The notes under the pieces: model-generated | Seen by the model: only the letters and a program-made list of their open reading frames with translations | Databases searched by the model: none | What the model was told of the DNA's origin: nothing | In this document: positions 1-8,559 of the stretch, one piece after another | Numbering within the stretch: position 1 is the first letter of the stretch | Layout of the letters: every line of letters starts with the position of its first letter | Program-made: the position numbers and the translations under genes | Assembly: GCF_026625705.1 (NCBI RefSeq) | Contig: NZ_CP113059.1 | Location: 3,782,001 to 3,846,000 of the forward strand | DNA from: Pedobacter sp. SL55 | Lineage (GTDB): Bacteria > Bacteroidota > Bacteroidia > Sphingobacteriales > Sphingobacteriaceae | Direction of reading: 5' to 3' | Length of the DNA: 64,000 nucleotides

Positions 1-855
1 CCAGCGTTTATGGCTCCAAAGCCAATCTCCAGGTTCTCTGTGTATGGTTTTGGTTAAGTGTTCAAAAAACAATTCTGTAATTTCAAAAGGCGCTGTTTCC
101 TTTGGGTTTAAGCACATCGGTATACATTCAACCTCGTAATATCCGCGTTTTACTCTTCTTATATCAAAATAAAAAATTGGTCTGTTAGTTTGTTTGGCAA
201 TTTTTTCTAATCCTAAAAGTACAGCGGTACGTTGGTTTAAAAAGGTTAGCAAATGGTGTGCATCTCTCCCCCTCGGACTTTGATCGCTAGCAAAACAAAA
301 CAAAGTTGTATCATGCTTAGTAGCCACAACATCTCTCAACGTTTGTTTCATCGGCACAAAGATATTTCCAAATTTTGTTCTCAGCGTGTTGAACCAATTT
401 TCAAAAACCTTGTTATTAATTGGTTTGTAGATCACATTCGATTTGGCCGAAAACTTCAATCCAGCAGCCATCATACCTAGTTCCCAATTGCCATAATGGC
501 CTGTACAAGCTAAAGCACTTTCTCCTCGTTTAAAATATGCTTCTGCCACTTCAAAGTTTTTCATTTTTACTCTTTTCAAAACTTCTGCTTTGCTTATAGA
601 ACTCATTTTAACAATCTCAACCATGATATCGGTTAAATTGCTATAAAAACGTTTTTCTATTTTAATGATTTCGGCTGTGCTTTTTTCTGGAAAAGATAGT
701 AGTAGATTTTTACGTACTACCGCTCTTCTATAACCAACAACATAGTAAAGCAAATAGTACAAAATATTAGCAATACCAAACAAAAACCACATTGGGAAAA
801 ATGAAACGAGGTGCAAAAAAAATATCCCTATGTGTAAAAAACCTTTTTTAATCAT
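1..855 (-). CDS. Lysophospholipid/lipid A acyltransferase (LpxL/HtrB family), partial
   Basis: This gene runs off the left edge; 285 codons are visible from an ATG at 855. It belongs to the family that adds secondary acyl chains to lipid A at the inner membrane. An N-terminal hydrophobic segment (residues about 10-40) is followed by the HxxxxE catalytic motif (His120, Glu125, in CTGHYGNWE) and the conserved FCFASDQSP region. The visible end, PGDWLWSHKRW, is typical of the last residues of the family, so probably only about 5-20 residues are missing. It is divergent from the WbqC gene, with 36 bp between the two starts. The exact acyl donor and position on lipid A cannot be told. Bacteroidota often have one such enzyme, which may also act on other lipids. 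Confidence 0.88.
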   Translation of the reverse strand, partial: MIKKGFLHIGIFFLHLVSFFPMWFLFGIANILYYLLYYVVGYRRAVVRKNLLLSFPEKSTAEIIKIEKRFYSNLTDIMVEIVKMSSISKAEVLKRVKMKNFEVAEAYFKRGESALACTGHYGNWELGMMAAGLKFSAKSNVIYKPINNKVFENWFNTLRTKFGNIFVPMKQTLRDVVATKHDTTLFCFASDQSPRGRDAHHLLTFLNQRTAVLLGLEKIAKQTNRPIFYFDIRRVKRGYYEVECIPMCLNPKETAPFEITELFFEHLTKTIHREPGDWLWSHKRW

Positions 856-891
856 TAATTTGGCAACTGAATTGCAAACTTAAAATATCAG

Positions 892-1494
892 ATGCAAAAT
901 CCAGCTATATTTCCACTATTTTATCTTCCGCCAGTTAGTTACTTTACGCTTTTAAAAGAGCATAATTTCGAATTCGATCTAGAAAAATTTGAGCATTTCC
1001 CAAAACAAACCTACAGAAATAGGGCAACTATTGCCTCGCCAAACGGAAGCTTAGATATGGTTGTGCCAATAGTAAAAGGCGCTAAACAGCATACACCATA
1101 CAAGGATGTTAAAATTAGCTACCAAGATCGCTGGCAACGTTTACATTGGTTAAGTTTGCAAACCTGTTACCGTAGTTCGGCGTATTTTGAATTTTACGAA
1201 GACGGCTTAGCGCCATTTTACGAAAAGAAGTACGATTTTCTTTTTGATTACAATTGCGATATCCTAACATGGCTATTTAAACAGCTAAAAATAACTAGTC
1301 CGCTTAACACTACAGCAAGCTATGAAACTGATATCGCAATAGATTACAGAAATGTGATGACTAAAAAGGAAATCCCTACGATACAAACAAAGCCGTATTT
1401 TCAGGTGTTTAGCGACAGGAATGAATTTATTGCTAACTTGAGTATTGTAGATTTGATTTTTAATCAAGGTCCGCAAGCCAAAAATTATTTTTAG
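892..1494 (+). CDS. WbqC-like family protein
   Basis: A 200-residue soluble protein recognised as WbqC-like from the opening FYLPPVSYFTLL and the regions YRNRATIASPNG and WQRLHWLSLQTCYRSSAYFEFY. WbqC family members sit in polysaccharide or glycolipid gene clusters in many bacteria; their enzymatic activity is not established as far as I know. In Bacteroidota the gene usually lies by envelope genes, which fits the divergent lipid A acyltransferase here. No signal peptide or membrane segment is visible. The length is slightly shorter than the 200-240 residues I expect, but the N and C termini look complete. Confidence 0.75.
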   Translation: MQNPAIFPLFYLPPVSYFTLLKEHNFEFDLEKFEHFPKQTYRNRATIASPNGSLDMVVPIVKGAKQHTPYKDVKISYQDRWQRLHWLSLQTCYRSSAYFEFYEDGLAPFYEKKYDFLFDYNCDILTWLFKQLKITSPLNTTASYETDIAIDYRNVMTKKEIPTIQTKPYFQVFSDRNEFIANLSIVDLIFNQGPQAKNYF

Positions 1495-1573
1495 AGAGGT
1501 ATAATCCAAATTTTGAGAACTCAAACTTTAACCTGAACGCTGTATTTAGAAACTGCTAACCAAAAACCGAAAC

Positions 1574-2692
1574 ATGGCGAAGCCGATAAGTTTTAAACAA
1601 AAAAAGAAAAAATATGCCTTGCCACCGCCAGGCACTACGCCAGGTTTTGTTTATATAGACAGTAATTCTTTAAAACCAAAAATTAACCTTTACAGCTACA
1701 ATGCTGTGGAGTTTAAAGTTGAAAAACTGACCAGCCTAAGCAATATTACCGAGCAAACCAAAAATAGAGATACTTTTTACTGGGTTGATATCAAAGGTTT
1801 AAACTCGGCAGAACTCTTTAATGTTTTTAGCGAGGAACTGAAGATACATAAGCTAGTTTTGGAAGATATAACTAGGACTTACCATAGGCCTAAGTTTGAA
1901 GACTACGAAGATTATAATTTTGCGGTAAGCAGGATGTTAAGCATTAAGGAAGATGCGAGTTTAGAAAACGAACAGGTTTCTTTTATACAAACCAAAAATG
2001 TGCTCTATACTTTTCAAGAAAGTTACGAAGACTGTTTAGATGCCGTTCGCAACCGTTTAAAAGAGGGCAAAGGCAATATCAGGATTGGCGGTACAGGCTA
2101 CCTAATGTATGCACTAATGGATATGATTGTAGATTCGTACTTTGCTATTTTGAGCAATTGGAACGAAGATATGGATGAGATTGAAGATCGTTTACTCTCT
2201 CGTCCCGATAAGTCTGTAATGTACGAAACCCAGTTAGTAAAAAGAAACCTTATTGCCATGAGAAGAGTGGTTTGGCCAGAGCGAGATAAAATGAACGACA
2301 TTTTACGTACAGACAGCAATTTAATATCGGAACAAACCAAAATGTTCATTAAAGATGCCTATGACCATACCATACAGTTGATGGATATGGTAGAAAGCAT
2401 GAAAGAAATTGCTTCAAGCAACATTGATATGTACCTCTCCATCATCAGTAACCGCATGAATGAGATCATGAAAGTGCTGACCATCATCTCCTCTATATTT
2501 ATTCCGCTAACTTTTATTGCAGGTATTTACGGAATGAATTTTGCCAAGCAAGATCCCATAACTGGAAAATTTATGCCCAGCAATATGCCCGAGCTTTACC
2601 AACCGCATGGTTACGAATATACAATGTTGGTAATGGTATTGATAGCCCTAGTGCAGATTATTTTCTTTTGGCGCAAAGGTTGGTTCAAATAA
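1574..2692 (+). CDS. corA: Magnesium/cobalt transporter CorA
   Basis: A 372-residue protein with the CorA signature YGMNF near residue 330, followed by the second of two C-terminal membrane helices. The long N-terminal part is the cytosolic alpha/beta and helical funnel domain, including a stretch rich in acidic residues. CorA pentamers carry Mg2+, and sometimes Co2+ or Ni2+, through the inner membrane. The C-terminus FFWRKGWFK is the basic tail after TM2. An AT-rich inverted repeat just after the stop (about 2,694-2,729) may end transcription. It is 79 bp downstream of wbqC on the same strand, so joint transcription is possible. Confidence 0.92.
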   Translation: MAKPISFKQKKKKYALPPPGTTPGFVYIDSNSLKPKINLYSYNAVEFKVEKLTSLSNITEQTKNRDTFYWVDIKGLNSAELFNVFSEELKIHKLVLEDITRTYHRPKFEDYEDYNFAVSRMLSIKEDASLENEQVSFIQTKNVLYTFQESYEDCLDAVRNRLKEGKGNIRIGGTGYLMYALMDMIVDSYFAILSNWNEDMDEIEDRLLSRPDKSVMYETQLVKRNLIAMRRVVWPERDKMNDILRTDSNLISEQTKMFIKDAYDHTIQLMDMVESMKEIASSNIDMYLSIISNRMNEIMKVLTIISSIFIPLTFIAGIYGMNFAKQDPITGKFMPSNMPELYQPHGYEYTMLVMVLIALVQIIFFWRKGWFK

Positions 2693-2732
2693 AAATTAAA
2701 AACAAACTCATAATTTTTAATTTTTTTAATAA

Positions 2733-2740
2733 TAGTTTTG
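2733..2740 (+). promoter_or_regulatory. Putative Bacteroidota -7 element of the MFS gene
   Basis: The octamer TAGTTTTG matches the Bacteroidota -7 consensus TAnnTTTG and lies 46 bp before the MFS start codon. No clear -33 TTG element is seen at the right distance, so this is a suggestion only. Confidence 0.35.
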
Positions 2741-2786
2741 TTTATCTATTTTTTTTGTAGTTTCACTTTATCAAACTAAACCATAA

Positions 2787-4013
2787 ATGAACGAACAAAC
2801 TAAAAAGAAAAACATTTTTCTAATTATTCTAGTGGCCTCGCTTGGCTATTTTGTAGATATCTACGATTTAATTTTATTTTCTGTAGTACGTGTAAAAAGC
2901 CTCAAAGATTTAGGTGTACCCGATGAAGATATGCTCAGTGTTGGGGCAACCATTATTAACAGCCAAATGTTTGGGATGCTAATAGGCGGCATACTTTGGG
3001 GCATACTTGGCGATAAAAAAGGGAGGTTAAGTGTTTTATTCGGTTCAATTATCACTTATTCGTTAGCCAACATTGCCAACGGTTTTGCAACCACGGTAGA
3101 TCAATATACCATTATACGCTTTATTGCTGGCGTAGGTTTAGCTGGCGAGCTTGGTGCAGGTATTACCCTAGTAGCCGAAACCATGAGCAAAAAAAACAGA
3201 GGCTACGGCACCATGATTGTAGCTTGTGTGGGTTTATTAGGTGCAGTAATGGCCGCATTAATTAGTGCTCGTTATACTTGGCAAACCAGTTACTTTATTG
3301 GTGGTGGCATGGGCTTGCTGCTACTGTCGTTGCGTATTGGTTTGGTAGAATCGGGTATGTTTAAAGAAACTACCGAGAACGAAAATGTACAGCGAGGCAA
3401 CTTTTTCATGTTGTTTAACAATTGGTCTAGGTTTAAAAAATATTTGTGCTGTATTTTAATTGGCTTACCGCTTTGGTACGTGGTTGGTGTATTAATTACC
3501 TTCTCTCCAGAGTTTGGTAAAGCCCTAAATGCTACCGGCGTTTTAGATGCAGGCAAGGGTATTATGTACTGCTATATTGGTATTTCTATTGGCGATGTAG
3601 TAGCCGGTTTACTTTCTCAACTGCTCAAATCTAGAAGACAAGTAATGCTCATTTTCTTGATATTAACAGCTGCTGCTGTAGGAATTTATCTTTACTCTTT
3701 TGGCTTAACACCAGAGGGTTTTATTTTATTGAGTTTATTATTAGGCTTTGCATCGGGTTATTGGGCTACTTTTGTGACCATTGCCGCCGAGCAATTTGGT
3801 ACCAACTTAAGAGCTACGGTTACTACTACCGTTCCAAATTTTGTGCGTGGCTCTTTAATTGCCATTACCACAGGTTTTCAGTTTTTTAAAGATAAATTGG
3901 GGATTTTAGAAGGCGCTATGGTGGTTGGGGCAACTTGTATTGTAATTTCTTTAATTGCCCTAAGTCAGTTAAAAGAAACTTTTAGTAAAGATTTAGATTA
4001 TGTAGAACATTAG
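2787..4013 (+). CDS. Major facilitator superfamily transporter
   Basis: A 408-residue polytopic membrane protein with about twelve hydrophobic segments. The loop GDKKGRLS between TM2 and TM3 is the MFS motif A, and IAGVGLAGELGAG resembles the sugar/metabolite porter helices 4-5. The large loop after TM6 (NENVQRGNFFMLFNNW) is normal for the superfamily. The overall pattern resembles sialate, aromatic acid or sugar-type MHS/SP porters, but no motif fixes the substrate. The gene stands alone: upstream is corA, downstream a convergent sigma factor gene. The start is the first ATG after a likely -7 promoter element. Confidence 0.85.
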   Translation: MNEQTKKKNIFLIILVASLGYFVDIYDLILFSVVRVKSLKDLGVPDEDMLSVGATIINSQMFGMLIGGILWGILGDKKGRLSVLFGSIITYSLANIANGFATTVDQYTIIRFIAGVGLAGELGAGITLVAETMSKKNRGYGTMIVACVGLLGAVMAALISARYTWQTSYFIGGGMGLLLLSLRIGLVESGMFKETTENENVQRGNFFMLFNNWSRFKKYLCCILIGLPLWYVVGVLITFSPEFGKALNATGVLDAGKGIMYCYIGISIGDVVAGLLSQLLKSRRQVMLIFLILTAAAVGIYLYSFGLTPEGFILLSLLLGFASGYWATFVTIAAEQFGTNLRATVTTTVPNFVRGSLIAITTGFQFFKDKLGILEGAMVVGATCIVISLIALSQLKETFSKDLDYVEH

Positions 4014-4054
4014 CAAATCGCATTTAACCGTGCCTATTGGCATTATCACTATTA

Positions 4055-4170
4055 GTTTTCAGAAGAATTAAAAGATGCACATATCAATATCTTCAACAAG
4101 GGTTTGAAATTGAAAAAGCTACAACAAAATATTTGTATTGCTTTTTGCTTCAATCTAATCTTCTGAAAAC
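4055..4170. repeat. 116-bp segment bounded by a 12-bp perfect inverted repeat
   Basis: The arms GTTTTCAGAAGA (4055-4066) and TCTTCTGAAAAC (4159-4170) are perfectly complementary. Between them is a second imperfect dyad built around AAAAAGC and GCTTTTT. It lies in the gap between two convergent genes. It could be a decayed small mobile element, or a structured double-sided transcript end. No coding capacity is convincing here. Confidence 0.4.
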
Positions 4171-4181
4171 CTGTGATGTTT

Positions 4182-4781
4182 TTACCAATAATTTTGCTTG
4201 GCCGAAATTAACATACCAATAAGCACAACTTTATCTACTTGCATTATTTCTTTTAGTGCTTCTAAAGCCCTGGCACTAAGTTTATAAGCGCCTTTTACCG
4301 TTACATCCATCATTTCTGCTATTTGTGGATAATCTAACTCTTCGAAATAACGCAGGTAAATTATTTCCTTTTGCCTAGGTGTTAACCTATCCATGGCTTC
4401 GGTAAGCTGGTGTGTTTGTTCGTTAATTTCTTCCTTACGGATGTACTCAGTCTCTACACTAAAATCGAGTTTAAAAACCTCTAATTCTGTTTGATTATGG
4501 TCGTAACGGCTTTCTCTGGTCTTGTAATTGATAATCTCATTACGCAATGCCGACATTAAATAATACTTGATATTATTGGTTTGGCTCAGTTTCTTGTGGT
4601 TGGTCCATATTTTAACGAAGAGGTTGTGTAGGCAATCTTTAGTAGCTTCTTCATCTAGTAAAATACGAATCCCGTATTGAAACAAGCTCTTATGGTAGTC
4701 CATATAGATTTGCTTCAACGCAGATTGGTTTCCTTTTAACAAATCTGCCCAAGTTTGATTAGCTTCGGGTACTTTACTCAA
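4182..4781 (-). CDS. ECF-type RNA polymerase sigma factor
   Basis: A 199-residue sigma-70 family protein. Region 2 is seen in the first half (SLFQYGIRILLDEEATKDCLHNLFVKIWTNHKKL), and region 4 in the second half (LTPRQKEIIYLRYFEELDYPQIAEMMDVTVKGAYKLSARALEAL), which is a helix-turn-helix. This is the ECF type common in Bacteroidota, usually paired with a FecR-like anti-sigma factor and a TonB receptor. No such partner lies beside it: the MFS gene converges downstream, and the upstream neighbour on the same strand is an aldehyde dehydrogenase 141 bp away. Its regulation and regulon cannot be told from the window. Confidence 0.9.
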   Translation of the reverse strand: MSKVPEANQTWADLLKGNQSALKQIYMDYHKSLFQYGIRILLDEEATKDCLHNLFVKIWTNHKKLSQTNNIKYYLMSALRNEIINYKTRESRYDHNQTELEVFKLDFSVETEYIRKEEINEQTHQLTEAMDRLTPRQKEIIYLRYFEELDYPQIAEMMDVTVKGAYKLSARALEALKEIMQVDKVVLIGMLISAKQNYW

Positions 4782-4922
4782 CGTATTTTTTGCGTTACAA
4801 ACAAATGTAGAAAAATAAATAGCGCTTTTAGAAACAGATTAGAAATTAATAGAATGGGTACTTTCTCTAAATTATATTTTACCGCTTTAAATTCAAGTAT
4901 CATCAATAAATATACTGTTTAG

Positions 4923-6410
4923 TTAACCTAAAGCACTTTTAGTTAACTCGTTATTTACGGTACGCCAAATATTTAAAGAATTTTCGTTTTTAAGCGCTTC
5001 GGGTAAAAACGCATTGTCCCAATTTTGAAAACTTACAGGCCTGGCAAAACGTTTAATTCCATCAGCGCCTACTGCGGTAAATCTCGCATCTGTTGTAGCC
5101 GGAAAAGGACCACCATGGTGCATAGCCAAAGCTACGGCGACACCAGTAGGCACATTATTTAGTACAAAACGACCACATTTTTCTTGTAGTGTGTTTGCGA
5201 GCTCCACATTGGTTGCTAAATCTGTATGAGTAGCCATTAAAGTAACCGTTAACTGCCCCTGCAATTGCTTGGCCACTCCGAGCATTTCTTCAGCATCGCT
5301 ACAAACCACCAGCAAAGAATATGGACCAAATACCTCTTCATGCAGCTGCGGGTTAGCTAAAAAATATTTAGCTGAAACCTTTGCCAAAGTAATCACACCA
5401 TCTTCTTCGCCCATTTTATAATCGCTTTGATAAATTACTTCTACCCTACGTTGGCTAATGGCATTTTGCATATTGTTAACGTAGTTTCTGGCAATGCCTT
5501 TGTGAAGCATTTTTTGGGGCACTACTTCCTTTATCTTATCTGTTAATTGTTTTACGTATAAGTCTAACGCTTCACTATTGATGCCGATCATCAATCCTGG
5601 ATTGGTACAAAACTGCCCCATATCTTGTGTAATAGAACTACACAACTGTTCGGCTAACCACAAATGGTCTTTTTGGAGCTTATCAGGCAATAAAAATACG
5701 GGATTGGTACTGCCCATTTCGGCAAAAACTGGGATAGGTTGTTTACGTAGAGCCGCTAAATCGAACAAAGCCCTACCGCCCGTGTACGAACCAGTAAAAC
5801 CAACTGCTTTTACCGCTTCATGTTTTATCAAATAGGCTGATTTTTCTGTATCCGCAGCATAAATGTGTGCAAAAATACCATCGGGCAGCTGGCATTTTTT
5901 TGCCGCAGCCAAAATTGCCTTAGCTACTAAGGTAGATGTTTGGGCATGAGCCGGATGTGCCTTTACAATTACCGGACAGCCTGCTGCAAATGCACAGGCC
6001 GTATCTCCACCAGCCGTAGAATAAGCAAATGGAAAATTACTGGCTCCAAAAACCACCACAGGCCCCAATGGCACCAACATTTTGCGTAAATCTGGCTTTG
6101 GAGGTGTTGCCTCCGCATTGCCTACATCAATACGAGCTTCTAGCCAATCTCCACGTTCGGCGGCTTCGGCATAGCTATTCAATTGAAAAATAGTCCGCTT
6201 TCGCTCTGCATATAACCTGTTTTCTGATAAATGCGTTTCCTTAACTGCAGTTTTAATCAATTCTTCTCCCAGAGCTTCAATTTCTAAAGCAATGGCACGC
6301 ATAAAATTAGCCCGCTCTTTTAAAGATGAGTTTTTATATTGATAAAAAGCCTGCTGAGATTTAGCTAAAACTTGGTCAATTTCTGGGATGGTGTGATCTG
6401 GATACATCAT
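4923..6410 (-). CDS. NADP-type aldehyde dehydrogenase (2,5-dioxovalerate dehydrogenase-like)
   Basis: A 495-residue aldehyde dehydrogenase. The catalytic Cys is in GQFCTNPG and the general base Glu in FAEMGSTNP; the nucleotide-binding part includes FTGSYTGGRALFDLAA. The N-terminal half VVVFGASNFPFAYSTAGGDTACAFAAGCPVIVKAHP is characteristic of the branch that includes alpha-ketoglutarate semialdehyde (2,5-dioxovalerate) dehydrogenases, used in pentose, sugar-acid or hydroxyproline breakdown. The neighbours do not include such a pathway, so the substrate is an inference from family resemblance. Most enzymes of this branch prefer NADP+. The start region is divergent from the aminopeptidase P gene, with a repeat-filled gap of 200 bp between them. 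Confidence 0.85.
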   Translation of the reverse strand: MMYPDHTIPEIDQVLAKSQQAFYQYKNSSLKERANFMRAIALEIEALGEELIKTAVKETHLSENRLYAERKRTIFQLNSYAEAAERGDWLEARIDVGNAEATPPKPDLRKMLVPLGPVVVFGASNFPFAYSTAGGDTACAFAAGCPVIVKAHPAHAQTSTLVAKAILAAAKKCQLPDGIFAHIYAADTEKSAYLIKHEAVKAVGFTGSYTGGRALFDLAALRKQPIPVFAEMGSTNPVFLLPDKLQKDHLWLAEQLCSSITQDMGQFCTNPGLMIGINSEALDLYVKQLTDKIKEVVPQKMLHKGIARNYVNNMQNAISQRRVEVIYQSDYKMGEEDGVITLAKVSAKYFLANPQLHEEVFGPYSLLVVCSDAEEMLGVAKQLQGQLTVTLMATHTDLATNVELANTLQEKCGRFVLNNVPTGVAVALAMHHGGPFPATTDARFTAVGADGIKRFARPVSFQNWDNAFLPEALKNENSLNIWRTVNNELTKSALG

Positions 6411-6447
6411 AAATTATAAACAGCTAAAGTTAGGGATTGTTGAGATA

Positions 6448-6559
6448 TTTGGTTCATTGGTTCATTGGTTCATTAGGGATTTGTTTAATTGGATGTTGGT
6501 TATTTGTTTATTGGTTATTTGTTATTTGTTCAATTGGTTATTTGATTATTTGGTTATTG
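6448..6559. repeat. Word-like repeat array (TTGGTTCATT / TTGGTTATTTG)
   Basis: Repeated copies of GGTTCATT, then of GGTTATTTG, with drifting spacers. The array lies between the divergent starts of the aldehyde dehydrogenase and aminopeptidase P genes. It reads in frame into the latter gene as an apparent hydrophobic N-terminal extension, which I reject as non-coding. A close relative of this array follows the MerR gene at 16,488. Confidence 0.75.
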
Positions 6560-6610
6560 CTTAACTGCCAAATTATCCATTACTTTGAAATACTAACATA
6601 TTTAAAAAAA

Positions 6611-8395
6611 ATGACACACCTAGAAAAGTTGACCGCCATACGTAATTTAATGAAACAAGATGGCGTTGCAGCATATATCATCCCATCGGCAGACCCACAT
6701 ATTAGCGAGTATTTACCAAGTTTTTATAAAAGCATACGTTTTGTAAGCGGTTTTACAGGCTCGGTGAGCACGGTAGTCATTACCCAAGATTTTGCTGGCC
6801 TATGGGCAGATTCGAGGTATTTTGTACAGGCCGAGGAGCAATTACAAAACAGCGGCTTTGAATTAGTTAAATTAAAAGCACAAGGTGTAGCAGAATATAT
6901 AGACTGGTTAGATGAAACGTTACCTGAAGGAAGTAAAATTGCGTTTGATGAAAAGACAGTTTCTGTACTACTTGGCTTACAATTAGAGCAACAATTAGCA
7001 TTTAAGAACATCCGTTTTGAAAACAAAGACTATGTTGGTCAAATTTGGAACGACCGACCGCAATTACCTGCGAAACCAGCTTTTTTATTAGCTGATGAAG
7101 TGGTAGGACAATCGGTACAGAGTAAGCTAGCCGCAATTAGAGCTTCGTTAAAGAAACAGCGTGTAGCTTATCATTTGGTATCTTCATTAGATGACATGGC
7201 TTGGATTTTTAACCTAAGAGGACAAGATGTAGGCTACAACCCAGTGGTATTAAGTTTTGCCCTAATTTCGGAAAATAAAGCTACTATCTACATCGATAAA
7301 GATAAATTAACTGCTAATGATTTGGCAAAGCTGGCCAAACAAGACATTTCAATTGCTGCTTACGATGATTTGGCTGCTGTTTTACAACAACTTCCGGTAA
7401 ATAGCAACATCCTAATAGACCCTAAACGCAACTGCTATTTTATGTATAAGCAAGTGGCTAAGGGTGTACAAAAGGTTTTAGAAACCAATCCATCTACTTA
7501 TTTAAAAGCCATAAAAAACGAAGTTGAAATTGCCAATACCCGCAAAGCGATGGCTAAAGACGGTGCTGCAATGACCAAGTTCTTTAAGTGGATAAAAGAA
7601 AATGTTGGCAAAGTTGAAATTACGGAGCTATCTGCTGCCGAAGTTTTGAAAAACTTTAGAGCAGAGCAAGAAGGCTTTGTAGGCGAGAGTTTCAATACCA
7701 TTGCGGGTTACAAGGCTCACGGTGCCTTGCCTCATTACGCAGCTACGCCAGAAAGCGATGTTGAAGTAAAAGCAGATGGTCTGTTTTTGGTAGATTCTGG
7801 TGGCCAATACTTATACGGCACCACAGATATTACCCGTGTAATCCCTATGGGAAACAATACCGATGAAGAAAGTACCGATTACACTTTGGTGCTAAAAGCG
7901 ATGATTGAAGGCTGTAAAACCCGTTTCCCGAAAGGAACTTGCGGCTATCAAATTGATGCCATTACCCGCCGACCAATGTGGGATTATGCTTTGAATTATG
8001 GTCACGGTACTGGCCACGGTGTGGGCTATTATTTGAATGTACACGAAGGTCCGCATGTGTTTAACGCTTCGGCAACGCCAATTGCTATCGAATTAGGTAC
8101 TATTACCTCTATAGAACCTGGCATTTACCGTATAGGAAAGCATGGCATACGTATAGAGAACTTGGTTTTAACCGTTAAAGATGAGAGCGTTAAAACTAAC
8201 GAATTTAATGAGTTCTATGCTTTTGAAAGTTTAACCCTTGCTCCTATTGATACTACCTTGGTAAAGAAAGAACTGTTGGAAACTTCTCATATCAATTGGT
8301 TAAACCAATACCATAAAAAGGTTTATGAAAAGGTTAGCCCATTATTAAATGAGGATGAACAAAACTTTTTGAAAGAAATGACCAGGGCGATTTAA
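6611..8395 (+). CDS. pepP: Xaa-Pro aminopeptidase (aminopeptidase P, M24B)
   Basis: A 594-residue three-domain aminopeptidase P, which removes N-terminal residues before proline. The first domain starts at MTHLEKLTAIRNLMKQ and has the typical IPSADPHISEYLP. The C-terminal pita-bread domain holds the two-metal site: Asp in FLVDSGGQY, Asp in TTDITR, His in GHGTGHGVGY, Glu in SIEPGIYR and Glu in GIRIENLV. The length fits the long eukaryal-like class common in Bacteroidota. I chose the ATG at 6,611. The open frame continues upstream to 6,437 only through word-like repeats that encode an odd hydrophobic run, and family members begin at the chosen residue. No signal peptide, so it is cytosolic. Confidence 0.92.
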   Translation: MTHLEKLTAIRNLMKQDGVAAYIIPSADPHISEYLPSFYKSIRFVSGFTGSVSTVVITQDFAGLWADSRYFVQAEEQLQNSGFELVKLKAQGVAEYIDWLDETLPEGSKIAFDEKTVSVLLGLQLEQQLAFKNIRFENKDYVGQIWNDRPQLPAKPAFLLADEVVGQSVQSKLAAIRASLKKQRVAYHLVSSLDDMAWIFNLRGQDVGYNPVVLSFALISENKATIYIDKDKLTANDLAKLAKQDISIAAYDDLAAVLQQLPVNSNILIDPKRNCYFMYKQVAKGVQKVLETNPSTYLKAIKNEVEIANTRKAMAKDGAAMTKFFKWIKENVGKVEITELSAAEVLKNFRAEQEGFVGESFNTIAGYKAHGALPHYAATPESDVEVKADGLFLVDSGGQYLYGTTDITRVIPMGNNTDEESTDYTLVLKAMIEGCKTRFPKGTCGYQIDAITRRPMWDYALNYGHGTGHGVGYYLNVHEGPHVFNASATPIAIELGTITSIEPGIYRIGKHGIRIENLVLTVKDESVKTNEFNEFYAFESLTLAPIDTTLVKKELLETSHINWLNQYHKKVYEKVSPLLNEDEQNFLKEMTRAI

Positions 8396-8407
8396 ATTCA
8401 GCTCCAT

Positions 8408-8480
8408 GCGTCATTCCGGATTTATTCCGGAATCTTAATGTGCCATAGCTTTACGATTCCCGCCTACGCGGGAATGACGA
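8408..8480. repeat. REP-like palindromic element (CGTCATTCC...GGAATGACG)
   Basis: The outer arms CGTCATTCC (8409-8417) and GGAATGACG (8471-8479) enclose two inner hairpins, ATTCCGGA/TCCGGAAT and ATTCCCGC/GCGGGAAT. This two-hairpin layout is that of dispersed extragenic palindromes found in many bacterial genomes. It sits between convergent genes, just before two terminator-like hairpins. Confidence 0.65.
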
Positions 8481-8492
8481 TAATAAATAAAA

Positions 8493-8518
8493 AATGCCGA
8501 ACATAATTGATCGGCATT
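8493..8518. terminator. Hairpin between convergent genes
   Basis: The arms AATGCCGA and TCGGCATT have a 10-nt loop. It lies downstream of the aminopeptidase P gene and beside a second, stronger hairpin. Confidence 0.5.
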
Positions 8519-8528
8519 CTCCCACAAA

Positions 8529-8554
8529 AAAGCCCCAATTTAAATTGGGGCTTT
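8529..8554. terminator. Bidirectional intrinsic terminator
   Basis: A perfect 26-nt palindrome, AAAGCCCCAATTT followed by AAATTGGGGCTTT, with A-rich and T-rich flanks. It serves the convergent aminopeptidase P and response regulator genes and ends 5 bp from the latter's stop codon. Confidence 0.8.
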
Positions 8555-8559
8555 GTAGT

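Noticed and set aside
4037..4222. 61-codon open frame between the MFS and sigma genes
   Set aside because: It covers the inverted-repeat segment, overlaps the sigma gene, and has no coding character.
6437..6610. In-frame hydrophobic N-terminal extension of aminopeptidase P
   Set aside because: It is the translation of the GGTTCATT/GGTTATTTG word array; the ATG at 6,611 starts the conserved protein.
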